A stretch of DNA of 64,000 bases, taken from Rubrimonas cliftonensis. Lineage in GTDB: Bacteria; Pseudomonadota; Alphaproteobacteria; Rhodobacterales; Rhodobacteraceae. The notes beneath the pieces are model-generated. The model saw only the letters and a list, made by a program, of their open reading frames with translations. It searched no databases and was not told the origin of the DNA. The position numbers were made by a program, and so were the translations under genes. Where the stretch lies: assembly GCF_900107585.1 (NCBI RefSeq), contig NZ_FNQM01000001.1:524277-588276 (forward strand), in the 5' to 3' direction. Below are positions 55,508 to 63,302 of this stretch, one piece after another; positions within the stretch are counted from its first letter, which is position 1; each line of letters opens with the position of its first letter.

Positions 55508-56181
55508 GCCGTTTCGGCCCACAGCGCCGCGAGCCGGCCGTCGAGGCTGTCGGGAACATAGATGATCGGCTCGCCGCGCCCGTCGAAGGCCACCGAAGCC
55601 CACTCGCCGTTCGCGTCGTAGAAAAGCTGCACGTCGAAGTCGCTCCCGTTGCTCGCCCGCCAGCGCGCGCACTGCGCCTCGCCGGACGCCGTCCTGACGG
55701 ACGCCTCGCCGTCGCGGCTGATCGACATCGCGTAGAGTTCGCCGCTGTCGGTGCTCATCCACCTCGGGCGCGTCAGGAAATCCGGCGTGAAGTAGGTCGT
55801 CGTGGCGATCTCGCTGGGCGCGGGACCGGAATAGAAGCTCGCGTCCACGACGATCTTCTCTCCGTTGCGGGCGGCGTTGACGCGCTTGCGCTCGCCGTCG
55901 TCGTTCACCGAGCAGTCCACAGACTGCAGCAGGCCACTGCGCCAGACCTCGCGGTTGGTCATCTCGTAGCGATAGGCGGCGATGCCGAGGACGCGCACGA
56001 CGATCTCGACGTCGATCGCGACGTTCAGGGTGTCGCCCTCGCGCGTCAGCGCGATCTCGTGGCGACCGACGTCGTCGCCGCCGCGCAGGATGGTGAAGCG
56101 CCGCGCCGCCGTCCGGGCGCGCGCCGGGCCGGCGACCGCAGCGGCCGCGCCGGCGATCATGGTGCGTCGGGTCAGGTCCAT
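55504..56181 (-). CDS. DUF6134 family exported protein, second gene of the chrR operon
   Basis: A 225-residue protein with a twin-arginine-type N-terminus (LTRRTMIAGAAAAVAGPARA). The DUF6134 pattern is RRFTILRGGDDVGRHEIALTREGDTLNVAIDVEIVVRVLGIAAYRYEMTNREVW, a beta-rich periplasmic domain of unknown function. GGAG 5 nt upstream supports the ATG at 56181. It starts 2 nt after the chrR stop and overlaps the SDR start, so it belongs to one transcript. Confidence 0.85.
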   Translation of the reverse strand: MDLTRRTMIAGAAAAVAGPARARTAARRFTILRGGDDVGRHEIALTREGDTLNVAIDVEIVVRVLGIAAYRYEMTNREVWRSGLLQSVDCSVNDDGERKRVNAARNGEKIVVDASFYSGPAPSEIATTTYFTPDFLTRPRWMSTDSGELYAMSISRDGEASVRTASGEAQCARWRASNGSDFDVQLFYDANGEWASVAFDGRGEPIIYVPDSLDGRLAALWAETA

Positions 56182-56183
56182 GA

Positions 56184-56822
56184 CTACTCCGCGAAAATGT
56201 TCAGCGCCCGGCCGAACGTGCCGGTGAAGCGAAGCGAACCCGACAGCACCGTGAGGCACACGCAGTCCGCTCCGGGCTCGGCGCGCGGGTGATGGTCGTC
56301 GTCGGCGCCCGCCAGCGCCACGTCGCCCTTCGCATACACCCGCCCGCGGTCCCGCAACGCGCCGCAGAGCACAAGGGTTGCCTCCTGCCGTGTGTGCGTG
56401 TGCGCCGGCACGCCCGCGCCCGGTCGGACGCGCAGCAGGTTCACCGCCTCGTCGCCGCCGAGCGCGATCTCCGCCCGCGACACGCCCGGCATCACGAAGC
56501 GCCAGCGGACCGAGCCGTAGGGCCCGGTCAGCGCGGCGACCGGCGCAGGCAGCATCGCGTCGCGCGCCGGCGGCGCAGCCGTAGTGGAAGCGCCGGCGAC
56601 CGCCTCAAGCCGCGCCATCACCGAGTCAAGCGCGCCGGCGGAGAGCGGCGAGGCCGGCTCCGACCGCATCGCCGCGGCCGAAACCGCCTCGAGACGCGCA
56701 ATCTCCCGACGGCACCGCCCGCAATAGGTCGCATGGGCGCTGACGAGAAGCGCCACGCCGTCCGAAGCTGCGCCGGAAGCGTAGGCCGCGAGCATGTCAT
56801 GCGTTGGATGCGCCAGAGGCAT
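56184..56822 (-). CDS. chrR: ChrR-type cupin anti-sigma factor
   Basis: A 212-residue zinc anti-sigma factor that holds a sigma-E/RpoE-type factor inactive until singlet oxygen or organic peroxide appears. The N-terminal zinc set His5, His30, Cys34 and Cys37 has exactly the spacing of Rhodobacter ChrR (His6, His31, Cys35, Cys38). The cupin ligands His141, His143, Glu147 and His177 and the pair Cys187/Cys189 are all present. The ATG at 56822 is chosen because the upstream GTG at 56849 would lie before the expected transcription start of the promoter at 56853-56882 and because the resulting length fits the family. No sigma-factor gene is adjacent, although chrR normally follows rpoE. Confidence 0.93.
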   Translation of the reverse strand: MPLAHPTHDMLAAYASGAASDGVALLVSAHATYCGRCRREIARLEAVSAAAMRSEPASPLSAGALDSVMARLEAVAGASTTAAPPARDAMLPAPVAALTGPYGSVRWRFVMPGVSRAEIALGGDEAVNLLRVRPGAGVPAHTHTRQEATLVLCGALRDRGRVYAKGDVALAGADDDHHPRAEPGADCVCLTVLSGSLRFTGTFGRALNIFAE

Positions 56823-56852
56823 TTTCGTCACCGCCTGTGTATCTTCCACACC

Positions 56853-56882
56853 ATTCTACGCTCCGGACGCCCCCGTGGATCA
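56853..56882 (-). promoter_or_regulatory. RpoE/ChrR-type (group IV sigma) promoter of the chrR operon
   Basis: On the minus strand TGATCC (56877-56882) and TAGAAT (56853-56858) are separated by exactly 18 nt, matching the Rhodobacter sigma-E consensus (TGATCC, 18 nt, TAARA-like). The -10 ends 31 nt before the chrR ATG, leaving a short leader. Confidence 0.75.
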
Positions 56883-56988
56883 CCGGGCCCGTACGCCGCG
56901 CGCCCGCGCCGCCCTGTCGAACCGCGCAGGTAGCAGATGCGGCGCGAAAGGAAAGCCCGCGGCGCAGCCTCAGCCGCAGGCGCCGGCC

Positions 56989-57063
56989 CCTCGGGCTCCG
57001 GTCTCTCGGGCTCCGGCGTCTCGGGCTCCGGCGTCTCGGGCTCTGGCCTCTCGGGCTCTGGCC
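56989..57063. repeat. 15-bp minisatellite, five units
   Basis: Five tandem copies of a TCTCGGGCTCCGGCG-like unit (first copy 56989-57003 divergent at its ends, then 57004, 57019, 57034 and 57049) lie in the intergenic region between the chrR promoter and cysK2. The unit length is a multiple of three, so reading frames stay open through it, but no start or domain suggests coding. Confidence 0.85.
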
Positions 57064-57099
57064 TCTATAGTGCGGCGCGCTTCTGGAAAGGGTCAGATC

Positions 57100-58161
57100 A
57101 TGCAGCACATGACGGGCGGCCGCTACGCGGACATGCCGGCGGCGATCGGGAACACCCCGCTCATCCGCCTCAAGCGGGCCTCCGAGGAGACCGGCTGCGA
57201 GATCTGGGGCAAGGCGGAGTTCCTGAACCCCGGCCAGTCGGTCAAGGACCGCGCGGCGCTCTCCATCATCCGCCACGCCATCGCCGACGGCTCGCTACGG
57301 CCGGGCGGCGTCATCGTCGAGGGAACGGCCGGCAATACCGGCATCGGGCTGGCGCTGGTCGGCGCCGCCATGGGTTTCCGCACGGTCATCGTCATCCCCG
57401 AGACCCAGAGCCAGGAGAAGAAGGACATGCTGCGCCTCGCCGGCGCGCGACTCGTGGAGGTGCCTGCGAAGCCCTACCGCGACCCGGACAACTATGTGAA
57501 ATACTCCGGCCGGCTCGCCGAGGCGCTCGCACGCAGCGAGCCGAACGGCGCGATCTGGGCCAACCAGTTCGACAACGTCGCCAACCGTCAGGCCCATGTC
57601 GAGACGACCGGCCCCGAAATCTTCGCGCAGACCGAGGGCGCGGTGGACGGCTTCATCTGCGCCGTGGGCTCCGGCGGCACGCTCGCCGGCGTCGCGATGG
57701 CGCTGCGCGAGCGCAAGCCGGGCGTGAAGATTGGCCTAGCGGACCCGATGGGCGCCGCGCTCTACAACTTCTACGCCCATGGCGCGCTGAAGGCGGAGGG
57801 CTCCTCGATCACCGAGGGCATCGGCCAGGGCCGCATCACCGCCAACCTCGAAGGGCTTTCCGTCGACCTGCCCTTCCAGATCGATGACGTAGAGGCGCTC
57901 GGCGTGACCTTCGACCTGCTCAGGGAGGAGGGCCTCTGCCTCGGCGCCTCGTCCGGCGTGAACGTCGCCGGCGCCGTGCGGATGGCGCGGGAGATGGGGC
58001 CGGGTCGCACCATCGTGACGATCCTGTGCGATTACGGCACGCGCTACCTGTCGCGGCAGTGGAACCCCGCCTTCCTGCGGTCCAAGAACCTGCCGGTCCC
58101 CGACTGGCTGGACGGCGCAGCCGCGCCCCTGCCCGCCGTCTTCGAGGGCGACGCGGCGTGA
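57100..58161 (+). CDS. Cysteine synthase family protein, second copy
   Basis: A 353-residue fold-II PLP enzyme of the O-acetylserine sulfhydrylase group. PLP lysine Lys49 is in PGQSVKDRAAL, with GTAGNTGIG, GSGGTLAGV and LGASSGVNVAGAV. It differs from the copy at 5674 in the GTAGNTG substrate loop (TSGNTG in the first). ATG at 57100 with AAAGGG 7 nt upstream; a longer in-frame reading through the minisatellite is rejected. It overlaps the AlaX gene (GTGA), forming a sulfur/tRNA-editing cluster with the sulfurtransferase. Confidence 0.92.
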   Translation: MQHMTGGRYADMPAAIGNTPLIRLKRASEETGCEIWGKAEFLNPGQSVKDRAALSIIRHAIADGSLRPGGVIVEGTAGNTGIGLALVGAAMGFRTVIVIPETQSQEKKDMLRLAGARLVEVPAKPYRDPDNYVKYSGRLAEALARSEPNGAIWANQFDNVANRQAHVETTGPEIFAQTEGAVDGFICAVGSGGTLAGVAMALRERKPGVKIGLADPMGAALYNFYAHGALKAEGSSITEGIGQGRITANLEGLSVDLPFQIDDVEALGVTFDLLREEGLCLGASSGVNVAGAVRMAREMGPGRTIVTILCDYGTRYLSRQWNPAFLRSKNLPVPDWLDGAAAPLPAVFEGDAA

Positions 58162-58874
58162 CCGTGCTCCTGTACCTCGAGGACGCCTATCTCGCAGCCT
58201 GCGACGCCACAGTGACCGGGTTCACGCCCGAGGGCGCGGCGCTGCTCGACCGAACCGTGTTCTATCCGGCCGGCGGCGGCCAGCCGGGCGACGCCGGCGT
58301 GCTCGAACATGAGGGCGGGATCTGCGCGGTGGCCGTCGCGGTGAAGGCCGAGGGCGGCGTCGCGCATGTCCTCGCGGACGGGGCCGCCCCGCCGCCGCCG
58401 GGCGCCCGCGTCACGGCGCGCATCGACGGCGCGCTGCGCGCCGCCCACCGCCGCTGCCACACCGCGCTGCACCTGCTCTCCGTCGCGATCCCGGCCCCCG
58501 TGACCGGCGGCCAGATCGCCGCCGGCAAGGGCCGCCTCGACTTCGACCTCGCAGAGCCGCCCGCGGACCCCGCCGCCATCGAGGCCGCGCTCAACGCGAT
58601 GATCGCCGCCGATCACCCGGTCGCGGACGCGTGGATCGACGAGGCGGAGCTCGACGCCAACCCCGGCCTCGTCAAGACGATGAAGGTCAAGCCGCCGCGC
58701 GGCCAGGGCCGCGTCAGGCTCGTGCGCATCGGCGACGCCGCGGCGCCGGTCGACCTGCAGCCCTGCGGCGGAACCCATGTGCGCTCGACCGCCGAGATCG
58801 GCCCGGTCTCCCTCGGCAGGATCGAGAAGAAGGGCCGTCAGAACCGCCGCGTGACGCTTCTTCTGGCGCCCTGA
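58158..58874 (+). CDS. Alanyl-tRNA editing protein (AlaX family)
   Basis: A 238-residue trans-editing hydrolase that deacylates Ser- or Gly-tRNA-Ala. The N-terminal beta-barrel region (VTGFTPEGAALLDRTVFYPAGGGQPGD) and the editing core are present. The zinc ligands are in RCHTALHLLS (HxxxH) and LQPCGGTHV (CxxxH), so it is an AlaX-M type. The GTG start at 58158 overlaps the cysteine synthase stop. Coupling of AlaX to cysteine synthesis is recurrent in alphaproteobacteria; mischarging by related amino acids may be the reason. Confidence 0.92.
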   Translation: MTVLLYLEDAYLAACDATVTGFTPEGAALLDRTVFYPAGGGQPGDAGVLEHEGGICAVAVAVKAEGGVAHVLADGAAPPPPGARVTARIDGALRAAHRRCHTALHLLSVAIPAPVTGGQIAAGKGRLDFDLAEPPADPAAIEAALNAMIAADHPVADAWIDEAELDANPGLVKTMKVKPPRGQGRVRLVRIGDAAAPVDLQPCGGTHVRSTAEIGPVSLGRIEKKGRQNRRVTLLLAP

Positions 58875-58958
58875 ACCGCGCCCGCACGCCACGCGGGCAT
58901 TGATGGCGGGGCGCATCCGGTCTAGCCCTTGTGACCCGACGCCTGCGAGAGCTTGCCC

Positions 58959-59807
58959 ATGCCCACCGAAGACCCCCGGTTGCTTGTCACCACGCAATGG
59001 CTCGCCGACCATCTCGGCGCGCCCGATCTGAGGGTGCTGGACGCCTCATGGCATCTGCCGACCGCCGGGCGCGACCCACGGGCCGAGTTCGCCGAGGCGC
59101 ACATCCCCGGCGCCCAGTTCTTCGACATCGATGACATCTCCGACGCAGGCTCGCCCCTGCCCCACATGTTGCCGCCGGCGGAGAAGTTCATCAGCCGTGT
59201 GCGCCGTCTCGGCGTAGGCGACGGCCACCGCGTCGTCGTGTACGACAGCGTGGGCATGCTCTCGGCGCCGCGCGCATGGTGGATGTTCCGCGTCTTCGGG
59301 CATGAGGACGTCGTGGTGCTCGACGGCGGCCTGCCGAAATGGCGCGCCGAGGGCCGGCCGGTCGAGGATCTCGTTGCGACGCCGCGCGACCGCCATTTCA
59401 CGGGCCGTCGCGACGCGGGCCTCGTGCGCGACGTCACGCAGGTCGCCGCCGCCGTCAAGCTCGGCGGCGAGCAGATCGTCGACGCCCGCTCCGCCGCGCG
59501 CTTCCGCGGCGAGGAGCCCGAGCCGCGCCCGGGCCTGCGCGCGGGCCACATTCCCGGTTCGCTCAACGTCCCCTATCGCGACGTCCTCACCGAGACCGGC
59601 GAGATGAAATCGCCTGAGGCGCTGCGCGAGGTCTTCGCCGCCGCCGGCGTCGATCTTGGCCGCCCCATCGTCAACACCTGCGGCTCGGGCGTCACCGCCT
59701 GCATCCTCAGCCTCGCCCAGATCCGCGCCGGCGCCAGGATGACCGCGGTCTATGACGGCTCGTGGTCGGAGTGGGGCGCATTCCCGGATCTGCCGGTCGA
59801 GCGATGA
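58959..59807 (+). CDS. sseA: 3-mercaptopyruvate sulfurtransferase
   Basis: A 282-residue two-domain rhodanese. The active-site loop is CGSGVTA with Cys241; the mercaptopyruvate-type CG(S/T)GVTA loop distinguishes it from thiosulfate sulfurtransferases. The N-terminal inactive domain ([11 protein letters not shown]... [18 protein letters not shown]) is typical. It moves sulfur from mercaptopyruvate, derived from cysteine, to acceptors, linking it to the neighbouring cysteine synthase. The ATG at 58959 is preferred to a TTG 6 nt upstream. Its stop overlaps the GNAT start (ATGA). Confidence 0.94.
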   Translation: MPTEDPRLLVTTQWLADHLGAPDLRVLDASWHLPTAGRDPRAEFAEAHIPGAQFFDIDDISDAGSPLPHMLPPAEKFISRVRRLGVGDGHRVVVYDSVGMLSAPRAWWMFRVFGHEDVVVLDGGLPKWRAEGRPVEDLVATPRDRHFTGRRDAGLVRDVTQVAAAVKLGGEQIVDARSAARFRGEEPEPRPGLRAGHIPGSLNVPYRDVLTETGEMKSPEALREVFAAAGVDLGRPIVNTCGSGVTACILSLAQIRAGARMTAVYDGSWSEWGAFPDLPVER

Positions 59808-60337
59808 CCGTCGCGCGGCTGCGCTACACCGTCACCTGGCTCGAGATGGACGGCAGGCCGGAGCGGCCGCGCGCGCGCCCTCCCCTGCTGCGCGGCCTCT
59901 CGCTGCTGCGCGCCGATGGGCCGCCGACGCATTACTTCCGTTACCTGTACGACACGGTGGGGCGCGACCATCACTGGACCGATCTGCACGGCGCCCCCGA
60001 AGAGGATCTCGCCGCCTTCCTCCAAGACGAGGCGGTGCGCCTCCACGTCGCCTATGTGACCGGCTGGCCGGCCGGCTTCATCATGCTCGACTTCCGCGAC
60101 CCCCGTCTCTGCGACATCTCCTATTTCGGCCTCGCGCCCGAGATGATCGGGCGCGGCCTCGGCGACTGGCTACTCGGCGAGGGCGTGCACATGGCCTGGG
60201 CCGAGCCGATAGAACGCCTCACCGTGAACACCTGCAGCCTCGACCACCCGCACGCCCTGCCGACCTACCAGAAATGGGGCTTCCGCCCGGTCAGGCGCGA
60301 AGAGCGCGAGCGAGACGCCGTTTTAGGCGGCGGCTGA
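59804..60337 (+). CDS. GNAT family N-acetyltransferase
   Basis: A 177-residue acetyltransferase. The acetyl-CoA loop region is [22 protein letters not shown], followed by the beta-bulge segment [25 protein letters not shown]. The N-terminus [17 protein letters not shown] with the [18 protein letters not shown] block marks a proteobacterial subgroup with no known substrate. It is coupled to sseA by ATGA overlap and ends 54 nt before tRNA-Asn. Confidence 0.92.
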   Translation: MTVARLRYTVTWLEMDGRPERPRARPPLLRGLSLLRADGPPTHYFRYLYDTVGRDHHWTDLHGAPEEDLAAFLQDEAVRLHVAYVTGWPAGFIMLDFRDPRLCDISYFGLAPEMIGRGLGDWLLGEGVHMAWAEPIERLTVNTCSLDHPHALPTYQKWGFRPVRREERERDAVLGGG

Positions 60338-60391
60338 CATCGGAGAGGTCTGGACGCGCCCCGCAGGCTTTGATAGCACGCTGCAGCCTGA

Positions 60392-60466
60392 TCCGGCGTA
60401 GCTCAGTGGTAGAGCATCCGACTGTTAATCGGACGGCCGTAGGTTCGAATCCTACCGCCGGAGCCA
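60392..60466 (+). tRNA. tRNA-Asn (anticodon GTT), probable island attachment site
   Basis: A 75-nt cloverleaf: acceptor TCCGGCG/CGCCGGA, D-arm GCTC/GAGC, anticodon stem TCCGA/TCGGA with loop CTGTTAA (GTT), T-arm GTAGG/CCTAC with TTCGAAT, discriminator G and encoded CCA. A tyrosine integrase gene follows immediately, so the 3' end of this tRNA is the likely attachment core. Confidence 0.97.
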
Positions 60467-60498
60467 GGCCTCCAGAAAAATCAATGATCTCAACGGAG

Positions 60499-60521
60499 AA
60501 GGGTAGAGTCTTACCCTTTTT
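60499..60521 (+). terminator. Intrinsic terminator after tRNA-Asn
   Basis: AAGGGTA (60499-60505), six-nt loop, TACCCTT (60512-60518), then three further T. It is positioned to end the tRNA (or GNAT-tRNA) transcript before the integrase. Confidence 0.75.
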
Positions 60522-60537
60522 CCGCAGCTTTTCGCGA

Positions 60538-60589
60538 CTGTGGCGCCGCGCTGTAGCACCAGCCTGTGGCGCCGCCCTGTATCACCGGG
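60538..60589 (+). repeat. Four 13-bp direct repeats upstream of the integrase (candidate arm-type sites)
   Basis: Four consecutive units read CTGTGGCGCCGCG (60538), CTGTAGCACCAGC (60551), CTGTGGCGCCGCC (60564) and CTGTATCACCGGG (60577), with the shared core CTGT(A/G)(G/T)C(A/G)CC. Their place between the tRNA attachment site and the integrase start is where integrase N-terminal domains bind arm sites. Confidence 0.6.
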
Positions 60590-60620
60590 CAGCCGCCGCG
60601 GGCCTCGATGGAGGCGCACG

Positions 60621-62651
60621 ATGGCCGACGCGATCCCCTACCTGTTCCGCCGCGGCGGCGTCTGGTGGTGGCGGCGCAAGATCCCCGCGACCGGCGCTAA
60701 CCCGCCCTTAGGAGGTCGGCTGGCTTCCTGCGCCGAGGCGCGCCGCGCTGCGAGCCGATCCGTCGCGCTCTCGCTGCGCACGCCCTGCCGCCTTGAGGCG
60801 CGCCGGCGCGGCGCGCGCCTCAGCGCGATCTTCGAGGAATGCGTCGTGCGCAGGAGAGACACCATGGACGGCGCCCGCGACACCGACGGCGACTTCGCCC
60901 GCCAGCTGCTGGCCACGCTCCAGCAGCAGCTCACGATGGCGATGGAGGCGAACGCGCGGTCCAGCGAGGCGATCGCCCGCCAGACCGACCTGTCGCGCTC
61001 ACTTGCCGAAGAGATCGCCCGCAGGCCCGCAGGCGGCGCGCAGTCGGCCGCGCCGGTGGCGGCCACCGCCGCCGACTACGAGGCGATGTTCGACGATCCC
61101 GAGTTCGAGGCCCGGATCTTCGCGCGCGCGGAGGAGGAAGGCTGGCTTGATCCCGAATCCGGCCTCCAGCTGGAAGCGCTCGAGCATCAGGTCTCCACGC
61201 TGGCCGAGCTGGCGAGCGACTATCTCGCCCACTGCGCCCGCAAGGGCCTCGACCCCGCCACCGCCGTGCCTTCGCTCTGGTTCGTGGCGAGTGGCGTGGC
61301 GGCGGCGTTCGAGCAGGTCGGGATCGCGGCGCCGCAGACCGTCTCTGCGCCGGTCGCAGGCGGCGGCGGCGTGCGCAGGGCCGCCCGACCGGCGCCCCGT
61401 CGCAAGGGCCCCTGCCCCACCTTCAGCGAGATCGCCGAGGATTACCTCACGATGAGGACCGACGGATTCCAGCTCTCGCGCGACGAGGAGGCGATCCCCA
61501 ACAAGGGCCGCAGCTTCGCCGAGAACTCTGGGCCGAACTTCGTCGGCACCGCCCGACTGGTCGAGAAGGTTCTCGGCGACCGCCCGGTCGCGGACTACCA
61601 GGCGGCCGAGTGGCGCGAGTTCCTCAACGTCATCGTCAGGCTGCCCTTCTCGCACGGCAAGTCCGCGAGCGAGAAACGCGACCCGAAAACGATCGCCGAC
61701 GATCTCGACGCCGAGGAGGAGAAGGCGATGAGCGCCGCGCGCGAACGGATGGAAGCGGCGGAGGCGGACCCGGAAGAGATCAACGAGGCCGCGGCGAAGC
61801 AGGTCCGGCGGCGACTGTCGGCCAACGCCTGCGACAAGCACGTCGGGCGGATCATCAACATCCTCGATCACGCCAAGCGCAACGGCCACGTCGACGCCAA
61901 CACGATGGCCCCCCTGCGGTGGACCAGGGCCGAACTCAAGGCGCGCATCCGGGCCCAGAGCGTCCGCGTCAAGCGCGGCGCCTGGAAGGACCGGATCTAT
62001 GACCTGTTCAAGACGCCCGTGTTCCAGGGGCAGCTGGAGGATCCCGGCGATCCGCTCTTCTGGGCCCCGCTCCTCGGCGAGCTCGCCGGGCTCCGCCTCG
62101 AGGAGGCGTTGCAGCTCCGGCTGCGCAACTTCAAGACCGACGAGCGCGTGCCCTACCTCGAGATCGACACGACGGACGCCGCGCAGCGCATCAAGAACGA
62201 GACATCCTGCCGCGCCATGCCGATACACCGACACCTGATCGACCTTGGACTGCTCGATCTGGTGGAGAGCCTCAAGGCGGACGGAAAGAACACGCTCTTT
62301 CCGAGCCAGACCCGCGGCGCCACCAAAAACAAGCTGAGCGAGAACTTCTCCAAGCGCTTCACCTACTACCGGCTCACAAACGGCGTCTATGAGCCGGGGA
62401 TGGACTTTCACAGCTTCCGCACCGGGTTTCAGGGACGGCTGAAGCTGCAGGAGGTGCCGAAGGAGATCAGGCAGGAGCTGATGGGGCACAAGCGCGACGC
62501 GATCATCGACGTCCACTACGACCCCGACGCGACGCCGGTCCCGATCCTGAAACGGCACATCGACAAGATCGAACTCGACGTCTCGATGATCGTCTCACCC
62601 TTCAGGCGGAAACCCGACGAGGACACGCCCCGGCTGCGACTGGTGCGCTAG
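60621..62651 (+). CDS. Tyrosine site-specific recombinase (island integrase)
   Basis: A 676-residue integrase. The N-terminal YLFRRGGVWWWRRKIPA (residues 5-21) is the beta-stranded start common in this integrase group. A ~250-residue helical region and a SAM-like core-binding domain (about 290-440) follow. The catalytic set is Arg492 (AGLRLEEAL), His597 and Arg600 (FHSFR), His623 (LMGHKRD) and Tyr633 (DVHYDPD), so it should be active. GGAGG lies 6 nt before the ATG at 60621; the upstream in-frame extension through the direct repeats is rejected. Adjacency to tRNA-Asn indicates an integrated genomic island extending to the right. Confidence 0.9.
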   Translation: MADAIPYLFRRGGVWWWRRKIPATGANPPLGGRLASCAEARRAASRSVALSLRTPCRLEARRRGARLSAIFEECVVRRRDTMDGARDTDGDFARQLLATLQQQLTMAMEANARSSEAIARQTDLSRSLAEEIARRPAGGAQSAAPVAATAADYEAMFDDPEFEARIFARAEEEGWLDPESGLQLEALEHQVSTLAELASDYLAHCARKGLDPATAVPSLWFVASGVAAAFEQVGIAAPQTVSAPVAGGGGVRRAARPAPRRKGPCPTFSEIAEDYLTMRTDGFQLSRDEEAIPNKGRSFAENSGPNFVGTARLVEKVLGDRPVADYQAAEWREFLNVIVRLPFSHGKSASEKRDPKTIADDLDAEEEKAMSAARERMEAAEADPEEINEAAAKQVRRRLSANACDKHVGRIINILDHAKRNGHVDANTMAPLRWTRAELKARIRAQSVRVKRGAWKDRIYDLFKTPVFQGQLEDPGDPLFWAPLLGELAGLRLEEALQLRLRNFKTDERVPYLEIDTTDAAQRIKNETSCRAMPIHRHLIDLGLLDLVESLKADGKNTLFPSQTRGATKNKLSENFSKRFTYYRLTNGVYEPGMDFHSFRTGFQGRLKLQEVPKEIRQELMGHKRDAIIDVHYDPDATPVPILKRHIDKIELDVSMIVSPFRRKPDEDTPRLRLVR

Positions 62652-62668
62652 GCCGGGCCCGGAAACGC

Positions 62669-62700
62669 AAAACGCCCTCGCGGCCGGGTCCGCGAGGGCG
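62669..62700 (-). terminator. Intrinsic terminator between convergent integrase and small coiled-coil genes
   Basis: An 11-bp stem CGCCCTCGCGG/CCGCGAGGGCG (62673-62683 with 62690-62700) followed on the minus strand by TTTTGCGTTT. It ends the minus-strand gene at 62736 and may also stop integrase transcripts. Confidence 0.85.
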
Positions 62701-62735
62701 CTGGGTCAGTCGGCCATGGCGGCCGGCTGCAGGTT

Positions 62736-63140
62736 TCAGGCGGCGTCGGCGTCGGCGTCTGCGTCCGGCTCGCCGGCGGCGGCGGCCTTGGCAGCCTCAG
62801 CCTTGGCAGCCTCAGCCTCAGCCTTGGCTGCCTCGGCTTCGGCGACGGCCGCGCGGCGCTCGATCTCGGCCGTGACGCTGGTCTCAAGCGTAGCGTCAAC
62901 GAAGAGGCTGGCCGCGATGGCCTTGCGGTCGGAGGCCGACGCGGCGACCATCAGGCTGAAGAGGATGCTCTTGCGCGGTTCCTCATCGAGATTCTCAAGC
63001 CAGCCGATCGCAGTATTTGCGACGGCCGTGCGGAACCTCGCCTCGGCTTTGTTCGTCTTTGAAAGATCGCGCTCAGTCGAGGCGACCAAGCGATCGTAGA
63101 GCTTCTTAGACGCGTCGGTCTGTTTCACTTTGAACTTCAC
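62736..63140 (-). CDS. Hypothetical island protein with C-terminal alanine-rich coiled coil
   Basis: A 134-residue protein not recognised. Residues 1-80 form a basic helical domain (KQTDASKKLYDRLVAST... WLENLDEEPRKSILFSLMVAASASDRKAIAASL). Residues 92-118 are an AEAEAAKAEAEAAKAEA repeat helix, and the tail is an acidic (DA)n stretch encoded by a GTCGGC hexamer repeat. GTG start at 63140 with AGGAG 7 nt upstream. It is less GC-rich than the core genes, as expected for island cargo. Confidence 0.75.
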   Translation of the reverse strand: MKFKVKQTDASKKLYDRLVASTERDLSKTNKAEARFRTAVANTAIGWLENLDEEPRKSILFSLMVAASASDRKAIAASLFVDATLETSVTAEIERRAAVAEAEAAKAEAEAAKAEAAKAAAAGEPDADADADAA

Positions 63141-63241
63141 GGCGATACTCCTCGCGCGGGGTTAAACTAACGTGAGACGACTTTGGAACCCGGCCCCATC
63201 TCTTCTCACAGGAAACACATGCGTCTCTGCGTCAGATCCCG

Positions 63242-63251
63242 GAAACGTTTC
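63242..63251. promoter_or_regulatory. Palindrome GAAACGTTTC in an AT-richer intergenic region
   Basis: A perfect 10-bp palindrome in the 162-bp gap upstream of the small coiled-coil gene, which is visibly AT-richer than the rest of the window. It may be an operator of that gene; nothing more can be said. Confidence 0.3.
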
Positions 63252-63302
63252 GGACCAAGAAAAGTGCTTAACGCAAAAAAATCCTAACCCTCTGATATTC
63301 CG

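Noticed and set aside
56823..56849. GTG start of chrR at 56849
   Set aside because: It lies upstream of the transcription start expected from the TGATCC-N18-TAGAAT promoter, and the ATG at 56822 restores the family length and zinc-ligand numbering.
56989..57063. CRISPR array
   Set aside because: The 15-bp units are directly tandem without unique spacers and no cas genes are present.
56794..57099. Upstream in-frame extension of the second cysteine synthase through the minisatellite
   Set aside because: It would add about 100 low-complexity residues absent from the family; the ATG at 57100 has a ribosome site and matches the family N-terminus.
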